A stretch of 64,000 bases of DNA, taken from Phaeobacter gallaeciensis (GTDB lineage Bacteria; Pseudomonadota; Alphaproteobacteria; Rhodobacterales; Rhodobacteraceae). Below are positions 19,401 through 27,902 of the stretch, piece by piece (the first letter of the stretch is position 1; each line of letters begins with the position of its first letter). The position numbers were made by a program, and so were the translations under genes. The stretch spans positions 1,671,501 through 1,735,500 of the forward strand of contig NZ_CP015124.1 in NCBI RefSeq assembly GCF_001678945.1, written 5' to 3'. The notes under the pieces were generated by a model, which saw nothing but the letters and a program-made list of their open reading frames with translations, had not been told where the DNA came from and searched no databases.

Positions 19401-19860
19401 TGATCAGTTCGGAAATCTGCCCCTGCCGCACCAGCGCAGGCGAATGCGCCCCGGTCGAGGCATCGGCAAACAGCATCTGCACGTCCCGCGCGCGCACATC
19501 CTTGCCGTTGGATTTATAGGCGCTGCCTACATCGCGGGTGATCCGGCGCACGATTTCCAGCTGATCGCTGTCGTTGAACCCCGAGGGTGCCAGCCGGTCG
19601 CTGTTGTCGATCTGCAGGCTGACCTCGGCGAAATTGCGCGCCGAACGGGAGGTCGTCCCGGCAAAGATCACGTCCTCCATACCGCCGCCACGCATGGCCC
19701 GGGCGCGGGTTTCGCCCATCACCCAGCGCAGCGCCTCCAAAAGGTTCGACTTGCCACAGCCATTCGGCCCGACAACGCCGGTCAGCCCATCCGCGATGAT
19801 CAGATCGGTCGGATCGACAAAGCTTTTGAAGCCATTGAGCCTGAGTTTGGAAAAGCGCAA
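16405..19860 (-). CDS. smc: Chromosome segregation SMC protein
   Basis: SMC forms the condensin-like DNA-organising ring with ScpA/ScpB. The 1151 residues run as an N-terminal ATPase half with Walker A (GVVGPNGCGKSNLLEALRW, near residue 30), a long coiled coil, and a hinge around residues 505-640. A second coiled coil and a C-terminal half follow, with signature LLSGGEQTLTAMAL and Walker B ICVLDEVDAPLDDANV. The start is TTG 19860; AGGGGC lies about ten bases upstream and MRFSKLRLNGFKSFV is the expected family start. A long antisense open frame over the gene is a codon-bias shadow. Confidence 0.97.
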   Translation of the reverse strand: MRFSKLRLNGFKSFVDPTDLIIADGLTGVVGPNGCGKSNLLEALRWVMGETRARAMRGGGMEDVIFAGTTSRSARNFAEVSLQIDNSDRLAPSGFNDSDQLEIVRRITRDVGSAYKSNGKDVRARDVQMLFADASTGAHSPALVRQGQISELINAKPKARRRILEEAAGISGLYQRRHEAELKLKNTEQNLLRVDDVIEQLAAQLSQLARQAKQAQRYRDIGEKLRLAEGMLLYRRWREADDARAAAEEELSTRVTKAAKAEALSRAAGAKRAEDEAALPPLREEEAIAAAILQRLMVQRDALSDQDAQARQAIERLTSRIQQLGNDIERETGLNRDAGETIERLDWEQRELAKASEGHEDRLAEASDLARDAGQILEAREDHLSQVTEDVARLVARHQSARRLVEDCQRALQRATDEGEKSRGAQAEAEEALEQATERFEEAVTAEEDAREAAEAAEEALAAADEMRADTQERETEARAQRSEAEGELGTLRAEVTALAKLVERDTAEGGQILDELSVAPGYEKALGAALADDLRAPMADVDGPTGWVTLAGYDRDVPLPDGVEPLAKYVSGPVALGRRIGQIGLVDGDAARDLQSQLQPGQRLVTLEGDLWRWDGYRSWAEDAPSAAALRLEQLNRLEALKQDLERVGARADGARAAHDALLRKLEEVSQADQLARQARRAADQRVADAARALSRAEADRNMAEGKLETLGIAVTRHEEDAMAARLQLTDAETALAELGDLEQARAMVEEIKQQVEAARITMLTHRSAHDELRREGEARTKRAQQVTKDLSGWRHRLDTAERRIAELAERREASQEELEDAHAVPAEIAEKREELNEAIEEAEARKAAATDALIAAEAVLRETVQAERDCERLASEAREARARSEARFEAARETVTHAAERIAEEQNCAPQALLEQLDTDPDQMPTAETLEAEVSRHKRQRDALGAVNLRAEEDAREIQTEHDELVSEKQDLEEAVRTLRSGIASLNREGRERLLTAFEQVNASFAMLFTHLFGGGEANLVMVESDDPLDAGLEIMCQPPGKKLSTLSLLSGGEQTLTAMALIFAVFLSNPAPICVLDEVDAPLDDANVTRFCDLLDEMCRQTDTRFLIITHHAVTMARMDRLFGVTMQEKGVSQLVSVDLKKAEALVA

Positions 19861-20026
19861 AGCCGCCCCTGAGTGATTCCGTGATAGTGAACCTCAGCAG
19901 GTTCGCGGGTCTTGAGTCAACGCCACAGCCCCCAAATCGGGCAAACCTACCTGCTTTGGCCACTATATCTTGTGGATAATCCCGAGAAATACAGCCTCAG
20001 CGGGAAAAATTTCCGGAACTGGCCTT

Positions 20027-20314
20027 TTACGGGCAGGACAAACGCCCGACAAGCACCGCCTGATCACCGCTGACCCAGAGGACACGGCAGCCGGTCGAGG
20101 CCGCCATTGCCCGTCTGGCCCGGTGCCGCAGTGGTCCCAGCCGGGGCGCATATTGCGGGTTGATGCGCACCGCCTCGACCAGAGTTCCGCGCTGACGGAT
20201 ATCAAAGGCGCTGCCCTCAACCGTAATCCGCGCAGGCGCAATACCCCGGAAATGCGCACTCGGGGTATCACAGCCCGCCACCAGCAGAACGCACAGAAGA
20301 CTCAGTACACGCAT
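20027..20314 (-). CDS. Small putative lipoprotein
   Basis: A 95-residue protein with a lipoprotein signal peptide (MRVLSLLCVLLVAGC, lipobox LVAGC). The mature part contains RITVEGSAFDIRQRGTLVEAVRINPQYAPR and ends with VLVGRLSC. It is a short conserved-looking envelope protein with no recognised domain. GTGAGGCGGCC precedes the ATG. It is separated from smc by about 165 bases in which I see no gene. Confidence 0.72.
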   Translation of the reverse strand: MRVLSLLCVLLVAGCDTPSAHFRGIAPARITVEGSAFDIRQRGTLVEAVRINPQYAPRLGPLRHRARRAMAASTGCRVLWVSGDQAVLVGRLSCP

Positions 20315-20365
20315 GGCCGCCTCACGGTTGCTTCCTCGCCCTCGATAGGAGAGCCTCGGAGGAGA

Positions 20366-21625
20366 TTATACCACCTCTGCGCTGACCTGCCGAGGCGACA
20401 CAGCGTCCTGCTCTGCCAGAGTCTCTGCGATCAGACGGGCCAGACGAGCGATCCCCTCTTCAATCGCCGCCTCATCCAGCACCGAGTAGCTGAGCCGGAT
20501 CGTGTTGGGGCCACCGCCATCGGCAAAAAAGGCCTGACCGGGCACAAAGGCCACCTTCACGCTGTCCAGCGAGCGCGCCAGAAGTTGTGCCCCGTCCAGC
20601 CCCGCAGGCAGAGTAATCCAGATGAACATCCCGCCTTCGGGGCGGGTCCAATCCACGCCCGGCGGCATGTGCTGCTTCAGCGCGCGCAGCATGGCATCCC
20701 GGCGCGCCTTGTAAGCGGCGCGGACCTTTTCCACATGGCTGTCGAACTGCTGTCGTGCGACGGTGTTTACCGCCATCTGGTTCAGGGTTGGTGAGTGCAA
20801 ATCCGCCGCCTGTTTGATCAGCACCATCTGTGCAATCACCGGCCGGGCCGCGACGATCCAGCCAACGCGAAGCCCGGGCGACAGGGTCTTGGAAAAGGTG
20901 CCGCAGTAGATTGTGCGGCAGTTGTCCAGCGTTCCCTTCTTCGCCAGCTCAAGCGCCAGAATGGGCGGCACCGGATCGCCGTCATAGCGCAGGTCCTGAT
21001 AGGCACCGTCTTCGACGATGGCGCATTGCAGGTCTTCGGCGAGATCCAGCAGACGTTCCCGGTCGGCCTGACCGACGGTCTCCCCAGTCGGGTTGGCAAA
21101 ATCCGCTGACAAATAGGCGAATTTGACCGCCCCACCATTCTGTGCGGCGCCATCGCGATAGCTTTGTGCAGTACGGTTCCCGGAAAGGTTCAGCTGATCA
21201 TAGCGCGGTTCATAGGCGTTGAAGGCCGCCAGCGCCCCCAAATAGGTCGGCGCCGTCACGAGCGCGGTGTCCCCTGGCGACAGGAACAGTTTGCCAAGGT
21301 AATCAAGCCCCTGCTGCGAGCCTGAGGTGATCAGGATGTTGTCCGGATCACAGTCAACGCCCATGCGCGCCATCTGGCCAACGATCCATTCTTTCAGCGG
21401 CAGGTATCCTTCGCTGACCGAATATTGCAGGGACTGTGCTTGCTGTCCGCCGGACAAGGCGCCTTGGAACGCTTCGGCAAAAGCCTCGGCCGGGAACAGG
21501 TTCGGGTCGGGAATGCCACCTGCAAAGGACAGAATGCCCGGCTGATCCAGAAGTTTCAGCAACTCGCGGATTTCCGACGCCTTCATCCGCATCGCACGAC
21601 TGGCAAATATGTCTTTCAGCTGCAT
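20366..21625 (-). CDS. PLP-dependent aminotransferase (class I/II, 2-aminoadipate transaminase-like)
   Basis: A 419-residue fold-type I aminotransferase of the LysN/MocR-catalytic-domain type. Motifs: SFAGGIPDPNLFP near residue 35, TSGSQQGLDYLGKLFLSPGD, ADFANPTGETV (Asn that binds the PLP O3'), EDGAYQDLRYDG, and Schiff-base lysine in GTFSKTLSPGLRVGW. The amino donor and acceptor are not predictable. GGAGGGTCTC precedes ATG 21625. The divergent GntR gene 205 bases away probably controls it. Confidence 0.9.
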   Translation of the reverse strand: MQLKDIFASRAMRMKASEIRELLKLLDQPGILSFAGGIPDPNLFPAEAFAEAFQGALSGGQQAQSLQYSVSEGYLPLKEWIVGQMARMGVDCDPDNILITSGSQQGLDYLGKLFLSPGDTALVTAPTYLGALAAFNAYEPRYDQLNLSGNRTAQSYRDGAAQNGGAVKFAYLSADFANPTGETVGQADRERLLDLAEDLQCAIVEDGAYQDLRYDGDPVPPILALELAKKGTLDNCRTIYCGTFSKTLSPGLRVGWIVAARPVIAQMVLIKQAADLHSPTLNQMAVNTVARQQFDSHVEKVRAAYKARRDAMLRALKQHMPPGVDWTRPEGGMFIWITLPAGLDGAQLLARSLDSVKVAFVPGQAFFADGGGPNTIRLSYSVLDEAAIEEGIARLARLIAETLAEQDAVSPRQVSAEVV

Positions 21626-21830
21626 GAGACCCTCCTGACGGCACGCCTTTGGGCGATTGGCAATCTTTCTTTCAGGTAAGTCAATATAACTGACCTTTTA
21701 TTTCAAAAAGGTGATCGGGATTTTATGGATCTTGCGCATGACTTGCGGTCTTGCCTGAGATGCGGTCATATGATTTGACCAATTCGGGAAAACCACTCCC
21801 GTCCTGCAATACACAGATCCCGAGGCTCCG

Positions 21831-22601
21831 ATGCCGTTTCAGAAAGTTCAGCCGGAAAAACTCTCGACCTCGGTCGTGCGCCAGATCGAGCAGCTGATTC
21901 TGCGAGGTATCCTGTCGCCTGGTGAGCGCCTGCCGGCCGAGCGGGAACTAGCGGAACGTCTGGGCGTATCACGCCCCTCGCTACGCGAAGCCATCGGCGA
22001 GCTGCAGGAACGCGGGCTTCTGACCTCGAAAGCAGGATCCGGTGTTTTTGTCGGCGATGTTCTGGGCTCGGCCTTTTCCCCCGCGCTGGTGCAGCTGTTT
22101 TCCAGCCATGATGAGGCGCTGTTCGATTACCTGTCCTTCCGCCGCGACATGGAAGGTCTGGCCGCCGAACGCGCAGCGCGGCTGGGGTCAGACGATGATC
22201 TGAAAGTGATCCAGACCATCTTTGACAAGATGAAAGCCGCTGGAAACCCCGCCGAATCCGAAGAAGCGGCAAAGCTGGATGCGCAGTTTCATTCCGCGAT
22301 CATGGATGCCAGCCACAACGTGGTGATGCTGCATATGATGCGGTCGATGATCGATCTTCTGCGCGAAGGGGTGTTCTACAATCGCAAGGTCATGTTTCAG
22401 CAGTATACCTCGTATGAGGCGATCCTGGAGCAACACGAAGCCATCAATGCCGCATTGCAGGCGCGTGATCCCGCGGCAGCGCGCGCAGCCGTGGAACGGC
22501 ATCTGGATTATGTGAAACAGGCCCTGATGGACCACCAGCGCGCCGAGCGGAACGCCGATGTTGCCCGGCAGCGGCTGGAACACGAAAAAAGCAAATCCTG
22601 A
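21831..22601 (+). CDS. GntR-family (FadR/FCD) transcriptional regulator
   Basis: A 256-residue regulator: a winged helix-turn-helix at residues 8-75 (PGERLPAERELAERLGVSRPSLREAIGELQERGLL), then an all-helical FCD ligand domain with metal-site histidines in DAQFHSAIMDASHN and near EQHEAINAAL. Such proteins usually bind a carboxylic acid. It is divergent from the aminotransferase and may repress both. A PdhR/LldR-like role is possible but not shown by context. Confidence 0.9.
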   Translation: MPFQKVQPEKLSTSVVRQIEQLILRGILSPGERLPAERELAERLGVSRPSLREAIGELQERGLLTSKAGSGVFVGDVLGSAFSPALVQLFSSHDEALFDYLSFRRDMEGLAAERAARLGSDDDLKVIQTIFDKMKAAGNPAESEEAAKLDAQFHSAIMDASHNVVMLHMMRSMIDLLREGVFYNRKVMFQQYTSYEAILEQHEAINAALQARDPAAARAAVERHLDYVKQALMDHQRAERNADVARQRLEHEKSKS

Positions 22602-22654
22602 CCCAGACGGGCGGACTTTGGATGACTGCGCCCACGCGACACAGCCATCTGCGC

Positions 22655-23029
22655 CTAGTGCAGGCTTTTCCGCCAGTCGATGATCGCCTTGCCAAGCCGA
22701 TCCGCGATCTTCTGAAAATCGCCACTGCTCAGCAGCTCTGCCGCCGCATCCCGCCGGTTCTTTTCCACACAGGTCGCGATATGACCCGCCGCCTGATGAA
22801 AACGACTATGCGCCTGCGCTACAGCCCGAAAGTACGGAGAGTCACCGATTTCGGGATCCTGACGCAGCTTTACCAGCCATTTTCCAAAAGTGCATTGGTC
22901 GTCCTGGGAAATCTGCTCTGCCGACCAAGGCAGCTTCCCGGTCGCAACGGCCTCTTTCAGCTGTAGTTTCCAGCATCCATGCGCGCCGACCGCGTCTTTA
23001 ATCTGCCGGTCCAGATCTACCTTGTCCAT
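22655..23029 (-). CDS. Stand-alone CZB (chemoreceptor zinc-binding) domain protein
   Basis: A 124-residue protein made only of a CZB domain. The expected Zn ligands are visible: a first His in VGAHGCWKLQL, a Cys in DDQCTFGKWL, and two His in HSRFHQAAGH. CZB domains usually sit at the C-terminus of chemoreceptors or diguanylate cyclases and sense zinc or hypochlorite. Here no signalling domain is fused. ATG 23029 has AAGG nine bases upstream; a TTG at 23044 is less likely. Confidence 0.85.
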   Translation of the reverse strand: MDKVDLDRQIKDAVGAHGCWKLQLKEAVATGKLPWSAEQISQDDQCTFGKWLVKLRQDPEIGDSPYFRAVAQAHSRFHQAAGHIATCVEKNRRDAAAELLSSGDFQKIADRLGKAIIDWRKSLH

Positions 23030-23220
23030 CCGGACACCTTTCAAAACTGCTACTCATAACAACCATAAAACCATAACCGAGCATACGTAAATGATGGTTA
23101 ACGCCGCCGGGCTGCCGATCCGGGAAATACTACCGGCCCGGTGGCGCCACCTGTGGAGAGAGCACAGGGACGTCCATCCGGGCGGGAGAAGGGGCGCGTT
23201 GCAACCCGTTTTAACTTTCT

Positions 23221-23427
23221 TCAGGCGGCTGCAAAATCCATCAGGAAGCCACGCGACGGATCGGTCTCTGCCAGCCGTTTGCGAACCGGTCCCAAGGCGC
23301 CAAGGCATTGCGTGTCGATGATGCTTGCACCTGCGGTTTCCAGCGCCACGGCGATTGCCAGCGGTTCAAACGCACCCGACGGTCCCATCGGGTGAAATGT
23401 CTTCAGGCGGCTTTGCTGCGGCGTCAT
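23221..23427 (-). CDS. Small hypothetical protein
   Basis: A 68-residue ORF beginning MTPQQSRLKTFHPMGPSG, with a moderately hydrophobic centre (PLAIAVALETAGASI) and the end RGFLMDFAAA. GGAGGACGCT gives it a strong ribosome site at ATG 23427. The longer open frame upstream to 23541 is not credible. No domain is recognised and the function is unknown. Confidence 0.55.
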   Translation of the reverse strand: MTPQQSRLKTFHPMGPSGAFEPLAIAVALETAGASIIDTQCLGALGPVRKRLAETDPSRGFLMDFAAA

Positions 23428-23585
23428 AGCGTCCTCCGGTTCCTTTGAACGTTGCTTAATCCACCATACCCGACAGGCCTGCGCGCCGCAGCACGGCAGG
23501 AGAACAGTCAGCGATGCTGACGGGTTAGCCCTCCTATCCAAAAGGATGGGAAACGGTCCCGACCCGCAGAAGACCCCGGAAACGC

Positions 23586-23614
23586 AAAAACCCGGGCGTT
23601 ATCGCCCGGGTTTT
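23586..23614 (-). terminator. Intrinsic terminator of the F0 ATP synthase operon
   Basis: A perfect 12-base-pair stem, AAAACCCGGGCG, with loop TTAT, lies 25 bases after the atpF stop. A/T-rich arms flank a GC core, so it can act on either strand. It closes the atpIBEF'F transcript. Confidence 0.88.
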
Positions 23615-23638
23615 CTAAGGTTTTAAACTGACTTTGGA

Positions 23639-24199
23639 TCAGTGCAGTTTGGCGTCCACATCCGCGATGGCCGCGTCGATCAGCTTGTTCGCCTCGGTTG
23701 CAGTCATCTGCTTGGCGATAACCTGATCCGCAGCTGCAACCGCGATGGAAATGGCCTGATCACGCACTTCCTTCACAGCCGATGCTTCGGCAGAAGCGAT
23801 CTGCTCTTCGGCTGCAGCCAGACGGCGTGCAATCGAGGTTTCCAGATCGGATTTTGCTTCATCTGCGGCTTTGACGGCGTCCTCGCGGGCGGCCGCAACG
23901 ATGCGGTCGGCCTGCGCCTGGACTTCCTGCTGCTTACGCTCGTAGGAGGCCAGGATGGTCTGGGCTTCTTCCCGCAGGGCGCGGGCTTCGTCCAGCTCTT
24001 TCTGGATACCTTCGGCGCGCGAATCCAGCTGGCTGCCCAGCAGGCTCGGCACCTTCACGAACAGCAGAATGCCGACGAACAGAAGGAACGCGATCAGAAC
24101 AACAAAGTTGGTGTTGCTCATGGACAGGAACGGACCACTTGCGGCAAAGGCCGGGGAAGTGGCGCCAAGGGTCAGGGCAATTGCCAGAACTGTGCGCAT
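23639..24199 (-). CDS. atpF: F0F1 ATP synthase subunit b
   Basis: A 186-residue peripheral-stalk subunit. After a short signal-like start (MRTVLAIALTLGATSPAFA) comes one membrane helix (NFVVLIAFLLFVGILLFV). A long charged, alanine-rich coiled coil (residues ~55-150) then reaches up to F1. It is the last gene of the F0 operon. The homologue b' lies immediately upstream, as in other photosynthetic-lineage alphaproteobacteria. Confidence 0.93.
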   Translation of the reverse strand: MRTVLAIALTLGATSPAFAASGPFLSMSNTNFVVLIAFLLFVGILLFVKVPSLLGSQLDSRAEGIQKELDEARALREEAQTILASYERKQQEVQAQADRIVAAAREDAVKAADEAKSDLETSIARRLAAAEEQIASAEASAVKEVRDQAISIAVAAADQVIAKQMTATEANKLIDAAIADVDAKLH

Positions 24200-24203
24200 G
24201 TCC

Positions 24204-24752
24204 TTATCCTTTCATCCGTTCATCGACCGCAGCCGATACCGCTTTCGCGTCCGCCTTGCCGCCCAGGGCTGCAACCAGCGCCTCTGCGGTGTCGGTCGCC
24301 ACAACCTTCACGCTTTCCAGCGCGCCGGCTTTGATCTCTGCGATGGCCTTTTCGGACTCGGCGGCCTTCTCGGCGATCTGTGCATCCGCCTTGGCGATTG
24401 CATCGTTCAGATCAGCCTGAATTTCCGCGCGGGTCTCTGCGGCGATGCGCTGCGCCTCGGCGCGTGCGTCGGCCAGAGCCTTGTTATATGCGTTTTCGGC
24501 CTCGACCGCTTTGGCTTTCAGATCTTCAGCCGCGGCGAGGTCATTGGTGATCGTTCCCTGGCGTTCCGCCAGTACCGCCGCAATGCGGGGCAGAGCCACG
24601 CGCGACAGAATGAGGTAGATCACGACCAGCGCAACGGCGAGCCAGAAGATCTGGTTTCCGAAGGTCGAGAAATCCAGTTGCGGCATGCCCGGTGCAGACC
24701 CGTGCGCTGCGTCCGCCGCGCCGTGTGCTGCCTCTTGCGTATTTGATGCCAT
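24204..24752 (-). CDS. atpF': F0F1 ATP synthase subunit b'
   Basis: The second stalk subunit (b', also named AtpX/AtpG in various genomes), 182 residues. It has an Ala/His-rich N-terminus, a membrane helix ([18 protein letters not shown]) near residues 33-50 followed by [13 protein letters not shown], and a long Ala/Glu-rich coiled coil. The b/b' pair forms a heterodimeric stator. Only four bases separate it from atpF. Confidence 0.93.
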   Translation of the reverse strand: MASNTQEAAHGAADAAHGSAPGMPQLDFSTFGNQIFWLAVALVVIYLILSRVALPRIAAVLAERQGTITNDLAAAEDLKAKAVEAENAYNKALADARAEAQRIAAETRAEIQADLNDAIAKADAQIAEKAAESEKAIAEIKAGALESVKVVATDTAEALVAALGGKADAKAVSAAVDERMKG

Positions 24753-24837
24753 GTCGTTCTCCTTGGGAACTTGCCGTTACACCGGGCAGCGCGATGATCC
24801 GCACTGCCCGGCCGTAAGGATTGAGGTTCCTGAGGTC

Positions 24838-25074
24838 TTAGACAGCGAACATCAGCAGCAGAGCGACCAGGAACGAGAAGATGCCCAGAGCTTCTGCAAA
24901 GGCGATGCCGATGAAGAGAGTTGCGGTCTGGCCGGCGGCTGCCGACGGGTTGCGCAGAGCGCCTGCCAGGAAGTTGCCGGCTACGTGGCCCACACCGATT
25001 GCGGCTGCGCCGGAACCGATTGCTGCCAGGCCTGCGCCGATGAACTGACCGAGTTGTGCGATATCGCCTTCCAT
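24838..25074 (-). CDS. atpE: F0F1 ATP synthase subunit c
   Basis: The 78-residue c-ring proteolipid: two membrane helices joined by the polar loop [12 protein letters not shown]. The proton-carrying carboxylate is the Glu in [14 protein letters not shown] of the second helix. A glycine-rich first helix ([18 protein letters not shown]) packs the ring. It lies between atpB and atpF', each about 85 bases away. Confidence 0.97.
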   Translation of the reverse strand: MEGDIAQLGQFIGAGLAAIGSGAAAIGVGHVAGNFLAGALRNPSAAAGQTATLFIGIAFAEALGIFSFLVALLLMFAV

Positions 25075-25157
25075 GGGTTTTCTCCTTACGATGGAATTGG
25101 TGATTTAGGGTCTCGGGTGAGCCGGACAGCTCACCCGGATGAGGGAACGATCCTGCC

Positions 25158-25961
25158 TTAGTGGCTCGGGTGCAGTGCGTCCTTGAGGTACACGCAAGTC
25201 AGGATGGTAAAGACGTAGGCCTGGATGAAGGCCACAAGAACTTCGAGAGCGTAAACTGCGGTGATGGCAAAGATCGGCAGGAAGCTGAATGCGCCCAGAG
25301 CAGCGGCAAAACCTGCGAACACCTTCAGAACCGCGTGGCCAGCCATGACGTTACCCGCAAGACGAATGGAGTGGCTGACGGGGCGAACGAAGTAGGAAAT
25401 AAGTTCGATGATGGCCAGGATGGGGCGCAGCGGCAGCGGCGCGCTCGACACCCAGAACAGGCCCAGGAAACCGGCGCCGTTCTTGACGAAACCGACGATG
25501 GTCACGGTGAAGAACACCAGCGCAGCCAGAACCGCGGTCACGGCGATGTGGGAGGTGGTGGTGAAGGACATAGGCAGCAGACCCAGGAAGTTCGCCATCA
25601 CGATGAACATGAACAGGGTCATGATGTAGGGGAAGAACTTCACACCGTCCTTGCCTGCAACGTCTTCAACCATCTTGTAGATGAAGCCGTAGGCCAGTTC
25701 CGCAACCGACTGGGCGCGGCTCGGCACGATGGCGCGGCGCGAAGAGCCCAGAACCAGCAGCGCGAAGACTGCGACGACTGCGAGGCCCATCCACAGGGTC
25801 ACGTTGGTGGGGGTGTACCAGGAAATGTGGTCACCGCCGAACAGCGGGGTCACGATGAACTGATCCATCGGGTGGATCGCCAGGGCGGCATGCTCGGGTG
25901 CAAACACAACCCCTGCTACAAGGGCCAGCGCCAGTGCCGCGTAAAAGAAAATCTTGCCCAT
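25158..25961 (-). CDS. atpB: F0F1 ATP synthase subunit a
   Basis: The 267-residue proton-channel subunit with about six membrane helices. The essential Arg lies in [17 protein letters not shown], and other conserved stretches are [11 protein letters not shown] and [17 protein letters not shown] at the C-terminus. ATG 25961 follows AGGAGACACGGACAG; the longer frame to 26021 lacks a site and adds an unrelated charged leader. It follows atpI. Confidence 0.95.
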   Translation of the reverse strand: MGKIFFYAALALALVAGVVFAPEHAALAIHPMDQFIVTPLFGGDHISWYTPTNVTLWMGLAVVAVFALLVLGSSRRAIVPSRAQSVAELAYGFIYKMVEDVAGKDGVKFFPYIMTLFMFIVMANFLGLLPMSFTTTSHIAVTAVLAALVFFTVTIVGFVKNGAGFLGLFWVSSAPLPLRPILAIIELISYFVRPVSHSIRLAGNVMAGHAVLKVFAGFAAALGAFSFLPIFAITAVYALEVLVAFIQAYVFTILTCVYLKDALHPSH

Positions 25962-26001
25962 CTGTCCGTGTCTCCTGTCGCCAGTGCCTTCCCCCTTGGG
26001 G

Positions 26002-26337
26002 TCAGCCCCGGTCTTGCGCATTTTTGTCGGCCTCTTCGGCCAGTTTCTCGTTCTGGATCTCCTGCGCCGTGCGAAGCATCGTCTTCACCCCGGCGGCAAG
26101 CCCCAGCATTATGAACAGCACCATGAAGATGGGCAGGGTTCCAAACAGGTGGTCCAGCCCGTATCCGATGCCAAAGCCGATCCCGAGACCGGCTACCAAT
26201 TCGATCACCATCCGCCAGGCCTGATTGGCCAGAGAGTAGTGTTCATCCACGCGCGGCTTGGGCTCCTGGGCCTTACGCGCCTCCGCCAGCTTTGCCTCCA
26301 GCTGCGCCATGCGCTGCTTTTGGTCGTCATCTGTCAC
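26002..26337 (-). CDS. atpI: ATP synthase assembly/accessory protein AtpI
   Basis: A 111-residue protein with a charged N-terminal helix ([17 protein letters not shown]) and two membrane helices ([40 protein letters not shown]). This is the AtpI/UPF0716-type layout at the head of F0 operons, linked to c-ring assembly and Mg2+ handling. GTG 26337 is preferred because GAGGA lies eight bases upstream. The in-frame ATG at 26346 would have GAGG touching the start codon. Confidence 0.85.
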   Translation of the reverse strand: MTDDDQKQRMAQLEAKLAEARKAQEPKPRVDEHYSLANQAWRMVIELVAGLGIGFGIGYGLDHLFGTLPIFMVLFIMLGLAAGVKTMLRTAQEIQNEKLAEEADKNAQDRG

Positions 26338-26493
26338 GGGCGCCATCCTCACGTGAATTCTGAAGAGGGTGCTAAGGGGTGCGGGGCTCAGAGTCAATTG
26401 CCCAGATAGGGCTGCGACAAGCAGTCTACCGCATTGAAATTAAACCACATTCCAAACCATCGCCATCGCCGGGTTTGTCGAACAGGAGGCCAG

Positions 26494-26538
26494 ATGCGTC
26501 GATTCCGGGTAAAAACCCTTATTCAACTTTTCGGTTAA
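26494..26538 (+). CDS. Possible 14-residue leader peptide
   Basis: ATG 26494 follows a near-perfect ribosome site (AGGAGGCCAG) and opens a 14-codon frame, MRRFRVKTLIQLFG, which stops at 26538. It precedes the arsR-type gene by 84 bases. It may be a real small protein, a leader, or a chance combination. No other evidence supports it. Confidence 0.22.
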   Translation: MRRFRVKTLIQLFG

Positions 26539-26621
26539 GTAAGAAAACAGCGCCTAAGCGCGCTATACGACAGAGCATGCTGGGCCTTGACCGGTGGGCG
26601 CGCTGCGTCTAACGCCAAAGG

Positions 26622-26972
26622 GTGACTAACCGCGCCGATCTCGATACCGTCTTTGCCGCTCTCGCCGATCCCACCCGGCGGGCGATCCTGACCATGTTGC
26701 TCGAAGACGACATGGCCGTCACTGATGTGGCCGATCCTTTCGAGATGTCTTTGGCTGCGATTTCCAAGCACCTGACCATTCTGACCCGGGCCGGGCTCAT
26801 CGCGCAGGAAAAACGCGGCCGGGTGAAATGGTGCAAGCTGCAACCTGACGCCCTGCGCAGCGCCTCGGTCTGGATGCAGGGTTTTGGCCAGTTCGAGCCG
26901 GTGAACCTTGATGCCTTTGAACGGTTTCTCGCCACCGAACTCGGCAGCGATACGGCAGAGGCCAGCGAATAA
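26622..26972 (+). CDS. ArsR-family transcriptional regulator
   Basis: A 116-residue winged-helix protein. It has the ArsR start FAALADPTRRAILTMLLE, a recognition helix region (MSLAAISKHLTILTRAGLI) and a beta-wing (AQEKRGRVKWCKL). No CxC arsenic-type metal site is visible, so it is closer to the SRPBCC/AHSA1-associated ArsR group. The start is GTG 26622, since an in-frame stop lies at 26610. It is divergent from atpI and convergent with the exporter gene. Confidence 0.88.
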   Translation: MTNRADLDTVFAALADPTRRAILTMLLEDDMAVTDVADPFEMSLAAISKHLTILTRAGLIAQEKRGRVKWCKLQPDALRSASVWMQGFGQFEPVNLDAFERFLATELGSDTAEASE

Positions 26973-26990
26973 TCCCATCGGGCCCGCCCC

Positions 26991-27902
26991 TCAGGTCGGG
27001 GCGCGGGCCGGTTTCGCGTCATCTTCCAGCAACAGCACCAGCGCGATGACCGTCAGAGCGATCCCTACCAGCAACAGCCCAGATGGCACCGGACGCCCCA
27101 ACGCAATTTCCCAGACAATCACCCAGCTGGGCGTCAGATAAGTATAAGCCATGACCTTGGCCGAGGGCAGGTGCAGGGTTGCGTATTGCAGCAGGACAAA
27201 GGTCGTCGCGCTGGCAAAGATCGCCAGATAGAAAAGTCCGATCCAGACAATGCCCGGCAGGTTCATCCAATCCGTGCTGCGGATATCGTTCCAGCCAAAG
27301 ACGGTCAGGATCACCCCGCCAGCGATCAGCATCCCGAAGGTAAAGACCACCGCAGGCTCGCCCCGGTTCAGCTTGCGCACCATGGGGGTATAGACCGCGT
27401 GCGAGACACAGCCGATGAAATAGATCATCTCTCCCTGGCCGATCTCAAAGGCGGTGAAGGCGGACCAATCGGCGCGGAAGATGACCCAGAGCGCGCCAGT
27501 GGCTCCGATGGCCAGCGCCAGCGCCATACGCGGCGTTGTCACCTGCCGCAGCAGGATCCAGCCGAAGACGCCGCTCATCACCGGGGTCAGGGTAAAGACC
27601 GCTGAGGCGCTGACCGGATCCGCTGTCTTCAGCCCATAGAACATCAGCACAAAATAGGCCGCGAACAGTCCGCCCAGCACCAGGAACCGCCATGGAGCGC
27701 GAAAATGGCTGGCGCGGAACTTCCGCGTGCCGAGCGCCACAGCGCCGATCAGCACCGCCGCAAGGGCAAACCGCGCCGCGTTGAGCGCCGCCGGGGCGAT
27801 TTCATTGGCAACCATGACCCCAAGCGAGAAAGACCCCGCCACCAGAGCCGAAAACAAAAGCATGGCGATGTGGCCGCGCAGCGCCGGGGTCAGGCCACCC
27901 AT
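26991..27902 (-). CDS. DMT superfamily (EamA) transporter
   Basis: A 303-residue inner-membrane protein with ten predicted helices as two EamA repeats. The first ends around MFYGLKTADPVSASAVFTLTPV and the second around YATLHLPSAKVMAYTYLTPSWVIVWE. The substrate is unknown; the family commonly exports amino acids or metabolites. ATG 27902 follows GGAAGG and overlaps the end of the LysR gene by 13 bases, so the two are probably co-transcribed. Confidence 0.9.
   Translation of the reverse strand: MGGLTPALRGHIAMLLFSALVAGSFSLGVMVANEIAPAALNAARFALAAVLIGAVALGTRKFRASHFRAPWRFLVLGGLFAAYFVLMFYGLKTADPVSASAVFTLTPVMSGVFGWILLRQVTTPRMALALAIGATGALWVIFRADWSAFTAFEIGQGEMIYFIGCVSHAVYTPMVRKLNRGEPAVVFTFGMLIAGGVILTVFGWNDIRSTDWMNLPGIVWIGLFYLAIFASATTFVLLQYATLHLPSAKVMAYTYLTPSWVIVWEIALGRPVPSGLLLVGIALTVIALVLLLEDDAKPARAPT

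Noticed and set aside
16516-19872. 1118-codon open frame on the + strand opposite smc
   Set aside because: It is a mirror of the high-GC codon bias of smc. Its translation has no domain, is rich in Arg/Gln/Leu, and smc on the other strand has all family motifs.
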